Positions 9,121 through 22,130 of a stretch of 64,000 nt of DNA are shown piece by piece. Each line of letters opens with the position of its first letter. Positions within the stretch are counted from its first letter, which is position 1. A program made the position numbers and the translations under genes. The notes below the pieces were generated by a model that did not search any database, had not been told where the DNA came from, and saw only the letters and a list, made by a program, of their open reading frames with translations. The stretch lies in NCBI RefSeq assembly GCF_016545825.1, contig NC_052622.1, positions 3,415,001 through 3,479,000 on the forward strand. The letters are read 5' to 3'. Source of the stretch: Eucalyptus grandis. Its lineage: Eukaryota; Streptophyta; Magnoliopsida; Myrtales; Myrtaceae.

Positions 9121-11900
9121 ACAGGATCGTCTCTGGCCTTTAAATAGACAGGGAAGAACCGAAATCCACCGGGAAGGGAACAAACGAAATCTACGTTCGT
9201 CAATAATGCAATCCGTACGTATGATGTGACCAGATGGATTTTAAAGTTCTTGCATTTTATAATTAATTTTAGGGATAAAAAATCAGAAAATAACACACAA
9301 AAGCTTGCATGTAAATTTTGAAAACACACAAAAAGTTTAGATGTAAGCAAAAACAAATTTTACACAAAAAATATCCATCATATGCTAAGGGATACGTAAA
9401 ATTCTAAGGATGTCAAATTGTTTCTAGAGAAAATGAAGATATATATTTATCATTTCTCCCATAAATAATTTTTTTTTCCACGCGCAAAATTTTCAACGTA
9501 GATTTTTAGTCAACGACAATGCTGATCGCATTCTCTTTGAGTTCTGTCGGAGTCCGAGGAGGCAAGGCGGTCAATCATATAATTCGACTATTTTAGATGC
9601 ACGTGACAAAAAAGGTCATTCCACGGAAGTTCGGGATTGCTTTTTGTCAGTGATGGAAAAATTTTCTCGAAAAATACTACTCCCAAATATCAAATCAACA
9701 CTCAAACAACCAAATATAAAAAACGAATGCGAAAATATGCCCCAATTGTTTTTAAGTGAAGGAAAAGAAGATACTTTTTCAAAACTTCTATCAATGTTAT
9801 TCCTTTTTACTTATATATTGTAGTTATTTTCACTTAAAAATAATTAAAAATTTTCTTTTAAAAAAAAATAAAGTAATAAAAATTTGAAAAAAAGAGTGCA
9901 TGAAAGAAAAATTTTCCTTGCTGAATAACAATAAATATTTTCTGCTTCTTTTTAGATTTTGGTCGGACACTTGAAAATAATTAAAATTTCCTTGAAAATA
10001 ATTAAAATTTCCTTGAAAATAACTATCTAGAATACATTTTCATAAACACTACATTTTCGCAAAATGAACGAAGTCGAGCCTTAACCATTTTCACAAAATT
10101 TAAGTACATTTATTTCAGCCAATTTTTGCAAAAATTACTGGTAGGGCAATTTAATCATAGCCGTCATTTTAAGTAGCACATCACCACGTCGGCGATTTTC
10201 CGTCAAAAATAAGTCAGAATGACTATTTTGGAATTTCACCTATAAGCTTAAAACTAAAATGATAAAATTGAAAAGTTTAAGGCGGAAGTAGATAATAGTC
10301 CCAATACAATTTATGATGTGACTCAATAATTGTTTTGCAACAATCGAACTAATTCTTGGGCACACTTCATCGTCGAACTCATGAGCGGGTCCGGTCCAGT
10401 GCCACGAGCCGAAAAATGCTTCGAATCAAACACGTCGAAATGACGGACGGACGGACTTTTGAATTGATGGGCGAGCTGCCAAAGCCCATGAGTTATGCAC
10501 AGTTCTGTGTAAATTAAGCTTTTGACCATGTGCGGGCTTTCACATAGAGTTTTGGATTAAACCCTTCCACAAACGTTTGGGCTAGTTCGAAACTATTAAT
10601 CCAAAAATCAACTTAAAAGATTGATTGGTGATCACAACATTTAAGGAGTGTAAAAAAATAAAAAAATCTCCTTACCATTTACAAAAAGAAAAACTTTGTT
10701 CGATAAATCCCCCTTTTGACGTAGAGTAATCCCATTATACCCTAACGAGTCCCACTATATCTAATGAGCTAATTATAATTTCTCTTGCATTAAAATTGGT
10801 AGGTAAATATAAGTCCCCCTCGATGAAAAGAACGATTTTGTCGCACTGATGATCAAACATTAAACTTATTGTTAAGAATACATCATTGAAATTTATGTTC
10901 GAAAAGGAGACGATATTTTAACGACTGTCATTGTATAGAAAGATGCAGTTTTTCTTCTTTTTTTTGGCAAAAAGATGGACTCACCTACTTCACGCTCATA
11001 AAACTTATCTTTCCATGTCCATTGTGTGCGACACCAAAGTTTTCCGTCAGAAATCTCCCAAACAAAATCGCAATCTCTGCGCGTCATTGATTTTCTCCAT
11101 ATTGAAAAGAATAGAACCGTCTTTTCCTAATCAAGAATAGAATTTTCCTGACCCGTCTATAACAAAATATAACCACCCCCCGGCGCACAATAATCTCTCC
11201 AATAGGAAATAAAAAAAAAAAAAGGGGGAGGGGGATGATCACCTTTAGCCCGACCGGAAAATAAGAATTAATTCATTCCCATCACCCTCTAAAATGGACA
11301 TCAAAGTAAAATCCCCAAAATTGCACCTCCCATACTAATTTCCCTGGTCATAAAAATGGAAAACAAATCTCAATAGATCGAAAAATACCAAATAATAATC
11401 CCGAGTCAAATCTATCGAAAGAGTAATACTTCAAATCTTAAATTTGTTATATCCACCGGTATCTCAAACTTGTATTAGCGTAACAAAAGTTTAGATCATT
11501 GATGTAAAGAATTTTGACGATATAAAGAAAATTTGGAGTATTTATATCCAGGTGAATATTAAGCATAATTTATGATTTTTGACAGTATTAATATGAAGGG
11601 AAGTCAACCCTTTCATTAAAAAAAGGCGAAAAACAAATTGAAAACGCCAGCTGGCAGAAAAAGGCCCCCGCGAATCTCGCCAAGCCTCACGCGCCGCAGA
11701 AAGACCTAGAAGCAACTCAAAAGTAAAAGAAGGGGCCGAACGGGAAAATAAAGAAAAAATAAAAAATAAAAAAATAAACGAAGGCGAACGCATAAATAGA
11801 TAAATCCCCGAAAATTCGCACCCAATTTTTGAGGAGGCCTGAAATCGCTCCCCGCTCGTGGAGCTTCGACCAGGGATTTCGATCAGTGGTCGCTGTCGCA
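9121..11900. other. Intergenic, AT-rich spacer
   Basis: I find no convincing gene. The stretch has dispersed-repeat character, including a block at about 10080-10280 that resembles a repeat-derived sequence also hinted at near 39.5 kb, and a 21-bp tandem repeat near 9970. 11.5-11.95 kb becomes purine/pyrimidine-biased as the promoter and 5' leader of the carrier gene is approached. Confidence 0.55.
9970..10024. repeat. 21-bp tandem repeat, about 2.6 copies
   Basis: Units built on CTTGAAAATAATTAAAATTT start at 9970, 9991 and 10012; the third is partial. Confidence 0.85.
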
Positions 11901-11939
11901 ACGGGGATCGAATCGATCGCCACTGAAATTCTCGCCTCC

Positions 11940-12806
11940 TCCTCTTCTTCTTCTTCTTCTTCCATTCCATCTACGGTCCGTCCGATGAAACAGTGAAGCT
12001 CCCTTTCGTCATCGCATTCGTCATCGCCGTCGTCATCGACCAGTCGCTTTCGCTGCCGTCGCTAGAGGTGCGCATTCCCACCCTCTTTCCATGTGTTTTT
12101 CTTCTTTGCCTCTTCTCCAAGGAAATTTTGGGGGTCGGACTTGGAAAAAACAGGGAAGGCGCTCGCGACGGCCTTTGAAAAACGGGGTGCGTTGATCTTG
12201 TTCTTTGCGTTTCGATTGGTCGCGTGAAGCCGTTTGGAAGGGGGCACGGCATCGTCTCGTTTCGGGGGAGTTTGAGGTTTGCTTTCTTTTCTTGAACCCT
12301 AGAGAAGACCGCTTGAGTCGGCGGAGGGAAGTGGGAGGTGCTGGAACGAGGTGAATCGCTAGCTGTTTCTGTTTCTCGTGTTTGCACCTTTGCGTTAGTG
12401 CATTGAGGCGGACCGATTTTGGGTTGGTCTTCAACTGCGAAAAGAGAAAAGAAAAAACAAGAGAGGGTAGAGGCTTGTTTGATCCCGGAGAATCCTCTTT
12501 CCTGTTTCTAATGTGGTCATCTCTATAACGAGAAGAACCCATAAGTTTTTTTCTTGTTTTTTTCTTGGGGTTGAGTGTTTTTTCCATTTTTCGTCAATTC
12601 TTCGTAATGTTAGTCCCATCAAAGCAGCGATCTTTTCATTTCTTGCTTCATGAAATCGAAGGACAGAGGCAGTAAATTTCGACAACGAATTGGAGATGCC
12701 GTAATTGATGAACTTTTCATGTTATATAGTTATTTGTGCGATTGTCAGCCTTGTCATAATTCCTGAAATCCCTACTGATTCTAATTGCAATCATTTCAGT
12801 TGTGAG
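11940..12806 (+). promoter_or_regulatory. 5' leader of the carrier gene with a probable leader intron
   Basis: A CT/TTC-rich leader (about 11940-12067) is followed by GAG|GTGCGC at 12067/12068. A TTTCAG acceptor ends at 12799, seven bases before the chosen ATG. This suggests an intron of about 730 bases inside the 5' UTR. The transcription start itself is not visible. Confidence 0.5.
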
Positions 12807-15800
12807 ATGAGTGGAGAACGTAGTCTTCTGGACAGTGAAGATACTGGGGTGGCGCATTCTGAGCGAACAAATGACCCGTGGATGAACACGGATCAGTCTT
12901 CGAGCATCCTAATTGACAGCCACAATATGCTGGTGTTGGAATCACCTGTCCATGGTAGGGAGATGAAGGAATTTTCTGGTGCACAGGATCAGCATACGAC
13001 AGGTGCATCGGATGAAAAATTAGGTTTTGTGGAGAGAGCGTTTTCTGCAGCCGGTGCGGCATTTTTATCGGCCATAATTGTCAACCCTCTCGATGTTGCC
13101 AAGGTTAGCTTGTTCTTGAGCTAGCGAGCATGTTGCCTAAGAATGACTGAAGCCCCAGTCATGCTTTGAAGGAGTGTATCTGTTGTTATAAGTTTTTCCC
13201 TGTTGACCTTTGGCTATAGACACTTATCCTATTTCTTTTCCTGTTTCCTCAATGGCTTGATGCACTTTTGGTTTAGTGAGATTCCATTTTGAACCAGGTC
13301 ATACTACCATTGCTTTTTTCTGAGATTTTCAGACTTTCCTTGATGATTGTTCATTCATTGTGCTGCTTATGTTCATCTGTTTGGTGATTGAGAGGAAATC
13401 TTGAAAATAAGATGAATTTTGTGAAATTGTGAATTGTATACGTTCTCTGTCGAGGAGCTGCCATTGTTGAAATGAAGATTATTGCAATTTCCATAGATTT
13501 CAGACCATTTAGAGATTTAAGTCCTGGTTCTTTCTCTGTTTTGACTTCCATAGATCAGTGTCACGATTAATATGGGAAATATATAGAGTGGCATTCTTAC
13601 GTCTTCAAGCCCGTGCTTTTGGAATGGGGAATTTTTGATCTCTAACATCTATGAATCGACTCATAGTAGCAGAAGGAGCTATCATTTAATATCCTTCATT
13701 CCTCATGCTCTAAATGGGTTAACATATCTTGCAAGTCTTTCTAATTTTATTGCCTCTGTATCCACTAATTGTTAATCACCTTCTAGTTGGGAAGCTGATC
13801 TGATCTTTAGGATAACTTTTTACTTGGTATTTTCTTCTAGCTTATGATAATTTGGAATTTATTTCTTAAGTATATATTTTGTTAATGGTAAACTTCAAAC
13901 GTGATATCTTCAGCTTTTACAATTTTTTATTTTTTATTTTTATTTTTTTTTTTTTTTTAAATTTATAATGCTTCTTTCATCTGTTGGATTTTTTTTTTTT
14001 TGCCCCTGAATCATTTTCTTTATCAGACAAGGTTGCAGGCGCAAGCTGCTGGGGTTCCTTATTCCCATCCCTTGAGTAATATCACAAGTCGCATGGCATT
14101 TTTTGGGCCAAATATGGTAAACATGCACCTTTTATGTGGCTTTGCCTTTGTTCTGCCATTTTGGGTTTTTTTTATTTTTTTTGACTTGTTCAATTAAGGA
14201 CCTGCTGTTGATTTTTCTTGGTTTCTGTTGCTTTAGATGTTTGCAGATCTGAGATGTTCTCCATCTTGCACACGTGCTGGAGTGCACGGCACAGTGTCAA
14301 TATGTCCTCCAGATTGTTTTCAGTACAAAGGGACTCTAGATGTCTGGTACAAAATAATTCGACAGGTTGGTTTGTGGAACATCATCCTAGTGATGCTTTT
14401 TATAGTTTTAAAACCTTCTCTTGTTGGCGAGCCTGAGAGGTTTGCACGACTGTTGTTAATTACTGGTTTTAATGGGTAAATTTCATACTTCATGCCTTTC
14501 GTAAATGATTTGAGTGAGACACACGGTAGCTTCACACTTCACTGCCATTTTAAGGCCAAGTCTTTTGTTTTTCTTGGTTGATTTTCCATCACTTATGTGG
14601 AAGTGCTTTTTGCAGGAAGGATTTTCAAGGCTGTGGCGAGGCACCAATGCAGGCCTTGCATTGGCTGTACCAACAGTAAGCCTCTTGCACTTTAATATAT
14701 TGATTTTCTGAAGAAATGTACAAATTCACCGAATAATTTCCTGTTCATTTGCTTATTTCCAATCGTTTTCTCTTTTGGTCAGGTGGGAATATACTTGCCT
14801 TGCTATGATGTATTCCGCAACTTATTAGAAGATCGCACTGCCTTGCTTGCACCTAGCTTGACGCCCTATGTTCCATTAATTGCGGGGTCACTAGCTCGCT
14901 CTTTAGCTTGTGCAAGTTGCTACCCCATTGAACTGGCCAGAACTCGCATGCAGGTATTCTATGTTTGCATCTTGCTTTTCAATTTTATCTCTCAAGATTC
15001 AAGAGTAGTTTAGTTTTAGATAATTCTTAAGAGTAGATTGGCACAGATGTCTTTGGTGCTTCACATTGGCTGTGTATTTTCTGAGCTTGATGGTATCATG
15101 AGCATCGGTGGTTTTCATTTAATTGTGGATGGTGTACTTTCTTTTTTGCTCTAGTTTGCTTTATAGTTTTCATGTACTTTCTTAGTCTGGTTTAATTTCC
15201 GACTTTATATTCTATTTTTATACATCAGTGTTTATTGCATTTTTAATTGGTTTTTCCATGCCAGGCTTTTAAGGCAACAGAAACTGGCAAGAAGCCTCCT
15301 GGGGTATTGAGAACTCTATTTGAAGTAGTGTCTCATGTCAGAGGCACAAGTAATACACCAAACACCTGTGAGTAGATTGGCAATTTGACATTTTATTCCC
15401 CACTCCCCCTCTCTCCAGAAGTCTTTCAGCATGTGGGTTTTAGAGGGAGTGTGTACTGTGGAATGCTGATGGGCACCTTTTGTGACAGTGCAAAACTACC
15501 GTGCTCTGTGGACGGGCATGGGAGCACAGCTTACTCGAGATGTCCCTTTCTCAGCAATCTGTTGGTCGACACTTGAACCTGTGAGCTCTCTCTCTCTCTC
15601 TCTCTCTCAACTTCGATGCTGCAATTTGACATGTTGCAGGTTTTTTCATCTCCTTGGTTCTTCTCTCTCTTGAATCTGATCTTGATTTATGTGATTACAG
15701 ATTAGGAGAAAACTGCTTGGGACCATTGGTGATGAAGCTAGTGCATTTGCCGTCCTTGGAGCTAATTTTTCTGCTGGATTTGTAGCAGGAAGTCTTGCCG

Positions 15801-16883
15801 CAGCTGCTACATGTCCTTTTGATGTGGCCAAGACAAGAAGGCAGATAGAGGTTTGTTATTTCATGTCAGAGTCATCTTGCTAGGGAGTTTATTTAGGGAT
15901 TTGAAACTTAAAACTAGAAACTTTGAAAGCACATGCATGTTCAAGTGATTTTGGTTACCTGTCAGTTGGTATGTGCTATAAAATTAATCTGCTTGAAAAA
16001 TATCTTTGGTGGGTCATTTAGATTGGATTACATGGATAAGTTGTGGATGATTTTGATATGCTGATGGAAAGCCCCGTAACCTTTTATTGCACAGTGGTAT
16101 TGCAAAATAGTATGCGTATGAAGTTATATTGTCCTGTAAATAAACTTCTGTCTTTGATTTGATGCCAACTTTCTCCTTAATCTTTTTCCAGATGGATCCA
16201 ATGAGGGCGTTGAAAATGACGACAAGGCAGACTTTAGTGGAGATTTGGAGGTACCTATAATTTACACGGCGTGTTTTGGAGATTTTATAATTCTCATGTG
16301 ATATTTGACGTGTTCTTATCCAAATTCCTCATCCTGCTTGATATGGCTCCTTGGTCGAATGTGTACATACTTGACCTGAGGAATTTTCATTTATTTATGG
16401 AAAAAAAAAAACTATGAGGTGCTGCATGGATAGATGCACAAGAAATTTCTCTTACGTCTATGTAAATCTAGCTTTTGGTAAAGAAACTCTTTAAGTATTT
16501 TATTCCTCCTGTATTTTCTGCACTAAGTAGGATATCCATAAGGCTTAAATATCGTTTGTTATTGGAATGCTGAGTTTGCACTAAGTAGGATATCCATAAG
16601 GCTTAAATATCTTTTGTTATTGGAATGCTGAGTTTGCAGTTCACCTACATAGTGGCACAGAAAGACCTGTCTGATGGGTCTGATGGGAAAGTGGCCAGCA
16701 TTAGTGTTTGACTACTAATACTGTGATTGGTATTGAATTTTGCGTTACAGGGATGGAGGCTTGAAGGGACTCTTCACTGGAGCTGGTCCTCGTGTTGGCC
16801 GTGCAGGGCCTTCTGTAGGCATTGTGGTATCCTTCTACGAAGTTGCAAAGCATGTCCTGCACACCCAGTATGCAACTTCATGA
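12807..16883 (+). CDS. MTM1: Mitochondrial carrier protein MTM1-like (SLC25A39/40 family)
   Basis: Ten coding exons, all with GT..AG borders and consistent phases: 12807-13103, 14027-14116, 14237-14365, 14616-14675, 14783-14953, 15265-15367, 15489-15580, 15701-15850, 16192-16250 and 16751-16883. They give 427 residues, close to Arabidopsis MTM1. Three mitochondrial-carrier repeats carry the signature motifs NPLDVAKTRLQ (about 93-103), the degenerate YPIELARTRMQ (about 239-249) and CPFDVAKTRRQ (about 352-362). The Cys-rich loop CSPSCTRAGVHGT / CPPDC is characteristic of this subfamily. It acts in the inner mitochondrial membrane. Yeast Mtm1 affects manganese/iron handling for Sod2, and human SLC25A39/40 import glutathione; the substrate of the plant protein is inferred. 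The Met at 12807 directly follows the leader-intron acceptor. A partial copy lies at 1-4252. Confidence 0.95.
15585..15608. repeat. (CT)n microsatellite in an intron
   Basis: Uninterrupted CT run just after the exon 7 donor of the carrier gene. Confidence 0.85.
16520..16635. repeat. 58-bp tandem duplication in intron 9 of the carrier gene
   Basis: The segment beginning GCACTAAGTAGGATATCC and ending before the next GCACTAAG occurs twice, at 16520-16577 and 16578-16635, with about one mismatch. Confidence 0.9.
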
Positions 16884-19800
16884 TTTGGCTTATAGCAGGC
16901 TGGTCCTGATTTTTTGTCTCCTTGAGGTGTGACCACCAACGGAAGCATCACGTTCTGACTTGACTTGAGAAACATAGACCTCCCCATAGATCATTGACCT
17001 CCTTGTGATACAGAAGGCAGCTGGAAACAAGCAATTCTCATATTTTCTTTTATTCTTGGCATTGTAGCCAAAGTACAGCTTTTTACTCTCTTTCCTCACA
17101 ATGGATGTTCGTTCCATTGAATTCTGAATGCTCACAAATGGGCAGAAATTTTGTAGAGTTTTGATTTTTTGAGCACTTATTGGGTTGGTTGCCCTCAAGC
17201 CTAATATAATCATATCCCCATTCTTCACAGAATTGGATGACATGAGATCTCTCGTGGCAATTTTTTGCCCTTTACGGGTTAGCATTGTGGCTGCAGATGA
17301 TATGTTATTATGCGGAATTAGTGACTCAGACACTGATGCCACCGAATAGTGTAGAAGTTCAATCATTTACCGAAATGTAGGGTCAATACATGATGAGAGG
17401 GCGAGGTTTTTGAGTTTGAAGTGTGGTATAATGTATTTGAATAGTTATTACCTCGTCAGAGTCAGGATGGTCGAATTCGCTGCTTTTAGCTTTCACGCGG
17501 GATGTTTAGCAACAGAGTGAGAATTGGGGGCGTTTGATTGCTGGTCTGCATTGTAATTTCTGTGCATGGTTAAGAATAATGTGTTTGTGTTGGTGGTTTC
17601 CATGCAGCGTTGGATAGGAGATATATAATGCAACCAAAGAAGGTGCTGGGATTAACTTTTTGCTGGAAAGATGGTGGGGTTAATCGATAGGGCGTGGTAA
17701 TCGTGTACAGCCCCGTAGCATTTTTGCCTGTACTGGATTTATGTCTTGACTTCCTGGTTGCATGACTATACGTAGGATTACATTTCTTCCACTCTGCAAC
17801 ATCTCAGGTCGTGTAATTTGAGATAGAGGGGTTTGTACCATTGCTCATAAATGCAATATCCACTCCAAAACGGACGTTCCGTGAATGCTTTGCTGGAACG
17901 AATTGTGTTGTTTCAGAAATGATATCGTAGCAAGAATCTTCAACGAGGATCATGTTGGTTGGTTCAGAATAATATCGTAGCAAGAATGAAGTGTGTGATC
18001 AATTGAGCATGACACCTCGATGCTCATTTAATGTCTTAGGCCTTTTGATCGTTTGAACACAGCATCTTGAGGGCTCAAATAATGGGCCACGGCATCTTTT
18101 TAGGATGGCAAAAGTGGCTACGGCATCTTTTTAGGATGGTAAAAGTGGCTACAATGAACGTAAGAGTCCATTTAGGATGGCAAAAGTGGCTACAATGAAC
18201 GTAAGAGTCCATCGCACATTCAACGGAAGGAAGTGTCAGAAGGCATTACGAAACATATAGATTTCTTTCTAATCAAGAGAACATTTGCTCTATCTTAAAT
18301 TCAGGATAATATGATAGGGTTCGCAATTGAGATCTCTTTCTTTCTTTTATTGGAAATCTATTTCCATTTCAAAATATCAATGTTGCCCAAAATAAAGAAG
18401 AGAAATAATCCCAAAATCATGATGAAACAAGTAAAAAAGAATCAAGTTATAAATAAAGAAAAAATATGTTTTCTGCCCGGCCGCTATCCTGTCACAAAAG
18501 ATTCAACCCGGTCCCTTCACACCATCTCCAGACACACTCAATCAACCCTAGCTAGACACAAATTAAGAAAAAGAAAATAAAAATACCAATATGCTTAGGT
18601 TTCGTCTCCTCTGGCCTTAAAATAAAATAAAAAGGAAGCTTCGTGTCCTGCGATTGCAACGCCAAACCGGTGGATCGCCCTTTTCGTCTGGAGAGACCAT
18701 TTGAGAACGAACGGTGGATGATGTTGATGGTTGATGCTGATGTTGATGGGGGGGGAGGCATCGGTCAGCGACATCAATGGATGAGATACGTGAGGATGAG
18801 GGCTATCAGCATCAGCACGTACGCTATCCCTTGGTCTATCGACGTCCCTGCACGTCCGACCACCAACACCAGCAAGCATCAAGATCGAATTTTTATCACC
18901 TTTTGCGGGTCAATCGCCAATTTCGCTGTCACCCATCACGCATCATTCTTCGCTAGTTACCTACTTTCGAAATCACAGACGAAAGCTGAAAAGAAAAAGC
19001 AGGGGGGAATCAAGGGTGGCGGGGAAAGAAAGTCACGGACCGTCGCTGGCGGGCGCCGGAGCCGGAGCCGGATATTGGGCACGAGCCGTGGGCAACATGA
19101 TGGCGTACATCATGACGATGATGGCGAACGCTCCGACATTGACCTTAGAAACCCCCATTCTTGCCGCGTGTTCCTCTCTCTACCTTCCCCTGGCTAACTC
19201 CGTCGCGAAATATAGGAATGGTTCTAGCGTTTCCTTCGACGAGCGCTAGAGGAGAGATAGAGAGAGACAGACCTCTTTTTTTTCTTTTGGTAGGAAATAC
19301 GGAGATCTCGTCCCGTTCGCGAATGGCGTGGAACCTTTATGGGCGAGAGATCATGCAGGAGGAGGGGGTTTCGATTCGTGTCCATTTCTGGAAAACAGAG
19401 ATGCTTGGTCCACCCGCACGTTTAGGGGGATCTTTAAAACGAAATTAAAAAGGGGAAATAAAGAAAAAGAGAGAGGAGGAACCAGCAATGAATCGATCGA
19501 TGTTGAGGTGCTGATACGTTATGCACGACTGCTGCTGGTCGTGAGTTGTCGCTTTTGGGAATCTAGCAAAAACACAGCCCTTTTTTGCGTGCTGCTGCTC
19601 TGTTCTTGTGAGCTGTGTCTTTACGGGCCCTTCATATTTTTCCCGTTTTAGATTAGGGGTATAAATTATTTGCCATATGTACACCTACGCATCTATTGTG
19701 TGTGTGTGTGTACTGTTTTGTTATCCCTACAGCTGTATTCCCGTAAGTGTACCGTAACGACGAGCATTATTAATGTAGGCTGCAAAATCAATCAGGTGTC

Positions 19801-20426
19801 GGACCACCCATTTTCAGAGCATCTGTCATTTAGGCGTTATCATAGGAACAGTTGGTATTAATTAGTCCCGTTGGCTGTTTCGATTTAACTAAAACTCATG
19901 AAAAAATTGCCAGTGAATCCCTCTTTTGCTTTTGGACCACATAATAATTGGTAAATTTGAGTGCCATTGTAGGCACCATGTTTACTTAGAAGGGACGGAC
20001 TTCTATTCCAAATCTGAGTTAATATGTATGATTGAACTCGATTCGCCCATCGAGATGTCATATTTGATTGATGTCCTAAGATTCATCTTAGGTGAGTGAA
20101 TTCTGAATCTATATCGTTGAATATGCAAGTCAGAGAAAATCTGAGTGGATTGCTAACTGGTTCTCTCGGTCATCTCGATATTTTGCCCTCTCCGTCTAAT
20201 TAAACTCTTGAATCATAGAACTGTTTCAGAAGAACTGTCATAGTTCATGGAACAATGCAAAACAATTGACTCTCAAAAGTTATTTCCTTTATTGCATCCT
20301 GGGGAGCTACAACCTCCACCAAAAACAGCTCATACATGTACCGCATGGTCCTAGCTTATAAATGAAAGTACGGCGCCATGGAAACACGAACATGAAACAG
20401 CAGATTGTACCAGCTGAGCTAGCTTC
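16884..20426. other. 3' UTR of the carrier gene, then intergenic
   Basis: The first few hundred bases are probably the carrier 3' UTR. 18.3-19.7 kb is a mixed-composition stretch with several overlapping open frames on both strands (up to 184 codons) but no recognisable domain. I treat these as chance. No RNA gene was seen. Confidence 0.5.
18090..18212. repeat. Nested tandem repeats (31-bp and 41-bp units)
   Basis: A 31-bp unit starting CGGCATCTTTTTAGGATGG occurs at 18090 and 18121. An overlapping unit starting CAATGAACGTAAGAGTCCAT occurs at 18152 and 18193. Both share the core AGGATGGCAAAAGTGGCTA, indicating stepwise slippage. Confidence 0.9.
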
Positions 20427-20693
20427 CTAGTGCTGAGGAGGCCAGAGGAAAGTTCCGATGGCGAACTTCCTCTTCCGCTCAATGTCTCCGGCCGCCACAG
20501 CTGAGCTTGGGAGGCCGTACTCGGAGAGGAGGCGATCGAGCTGCCATTCAGGCATGTTCTCGTAGTCCGACTTGGTGTAACTCGGGTAATGCAGCGGCAT
20601 TTGAAAGCCACGATCTTCACCGTTGGCGTTCCTCCCTCTCTCTTCCCGAGACCGCATTGTTCCTACTTTGTATGCACCACTTGATGAGTCCAT
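20427..20693 (-). CDS. Small conserved plant protein with MPLHYP-YTK-DYE-MPEW-LD motif (DUF7722-like)
   Basis: A single-exon frame of 88 residues. The core (about residues 32-62) reads MPLHYPSYTKSDYENMPEW followed by QLDRLLSEYGLP, and the protein ends with ERKRKFAIGTFLWPPQH. This arrangement is a hallmark of a small plant-specific family of unknown function that I associate with DUF7722; the assignment is from memory. There is no signal peptide or membrane segment, and the N-terminus is polar (SSSGAY, RSREERGR). A (GA)n run in sense orientation ends just upstream of the ATG, as often in plant 5' UTRs. No biochemical role can be proposed from sequence. Confidence 0.75.
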   Translation of the reverse strand: MDSSSGAYKVGTMRSREERGRNANGEDRGFQMPLHYPSYTKSDYENMPEWQLDRLLSEYGLPSSAVAAGDIERKRKFAIGTFLWPPQH

Positions 20694-20694
20694 C

Positions 20695-20721
20695 CCTCTC
20701 TCTCTCTCTCTCTCTCTCTCT
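20695..20721. repeat. (CT)n microsatellite at the 5' leader of the small gene
   Basis: CT run on the plus strand, (GA)n in the sense of the minus-strand gene, adjacent to its start codon. Confidence 0.85.
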
Positions 20722-21651
20722 GAGTGAGAGCTTGAGAAACTGTTTGCCTCACAACCCTTTTAATATGCAAAAATTTTCTGCAGAACGTTTGTACAGTTGC
20801 ACGTGAAGGCCCAGGACTTCATATATTTTTATTACTAGGAAATAGAGAAGTTTTCACTCCACCTAAACCTCTTAACTTCACTCACAAAAATAGAAAGGCC
20901 TCATTTATTTTATGTGTTTTTGTATTGAATTGCTGTGAAACTCAACCCTAGCGTTTGTATGGTGAGAGAAGTGCCAAACAGAAAGCAATTGCCAGTCGTC
21001 GGATGCCGGATGCCATTCTTTCCGTGCCAACGTCAAAACGTGCAAAAGTATTTGGAGTTGTTGTGTGTGGTCACCAACCACCTTTGTCTTTCCTTTCATT
21101 TATTAATTTCTTATGCCGCCTGGTCCACTGCTCTAGGATGTAATAAATGATTACTCCAAAGTAATAATTTGAAAAATTACAGATTACAGTACAGGGAGGG
21201 CTAGAAAAGGCAGTCACCACTGGTGCAAACGAGGAGGAAAATATTCAAACTTAACCTGGCAAGATCATACCTAGCATTAGTTGAGAGTACAGTGGGACTT
21301 GTCCTTCTCTTTATCGTAGAAACTCCGCAAAATCGATAATGTTTAACCAGAAGCAGAATCAGAGAAGGAATAACAGCAATAAATCACTGGACGAGAAAAG
21401 CTACTGCCTTCGTTAATCAGCAAACTGCATACATACGACATTGATACAACCACGCCGTCAACTTCCGCTATACATGACACGGCACATATACAAGCCCCTA
21501 TGCTTTTTAAAGCAAATATCTAACCTATACATATCCATCTAATTTCCACAAGACTCGCACTGTGGTTCAACTCAAAGCACAAATAGTTACAAAAATCTTT
21601 GTCCAGACGGCAAGATGTCCTCTAACTTCATCATTAGCATTCAAACAGGCT
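20722..21651. other. Intergenic: promoter of the small gene and 3' region of the 703-residue gene
   Basis: No gene seen. 21.2-21.65 kb probably contains the 3' UTR of the minus-strand gene that ends at 21652. Confidence 0.45.
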
Positions 21652-22082
21652 TCAAGAAGGAAAGAAAAAAGGGTCCTCATTGTTCTTGTAGATCTGAAAC
21701 AGCTGTTTAGAGTAGTGATCAGCCAATTTTCGGCAGAGATCTAATGCTTCAGGGTCATGCTCCTGCAACTCCTCAACTGACTTTCTTAGGCCACCAGATG
21801 TATCTCCTTCGGTAAGAAACTCACCCAGAGCGCAGCCCCTAAGCAGAACACCACGATATATTAACAAGAGGGCAGCTGGAATTCATACACTGGATACATA
21901 AGATTTGAATTCAATTCCACAAAACCCCTAAAGGAACATATTAAACAATATTATCGCCAAGTCAAAATGCTGCATTATTAATTATTCACAAGGAAGTTCG
22001 GACAGGACATGCAACTGGTCATGCAAAAGGTACATTATCTAACAAAATAAACGTACAAGAAACAAACACAACCAACCATCGG

Positions 22083-22130
<48 letters not shown>

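Noticed and set aside
12033..12587. 184-codon minus-strand frame
   Set aside because: Lies across the 5' leader and leader intron of the carrier gene on the other strand; Lys/Arg-rich and without a domain.
18643..19197. 184-codon open frame on the plus strand, overlapping other frames on both strands
   Set aside because: No recognisable domain, low-complexity runs (GGGG, RRSRSR), no splice or UTR context; several frames are open together because of composition.
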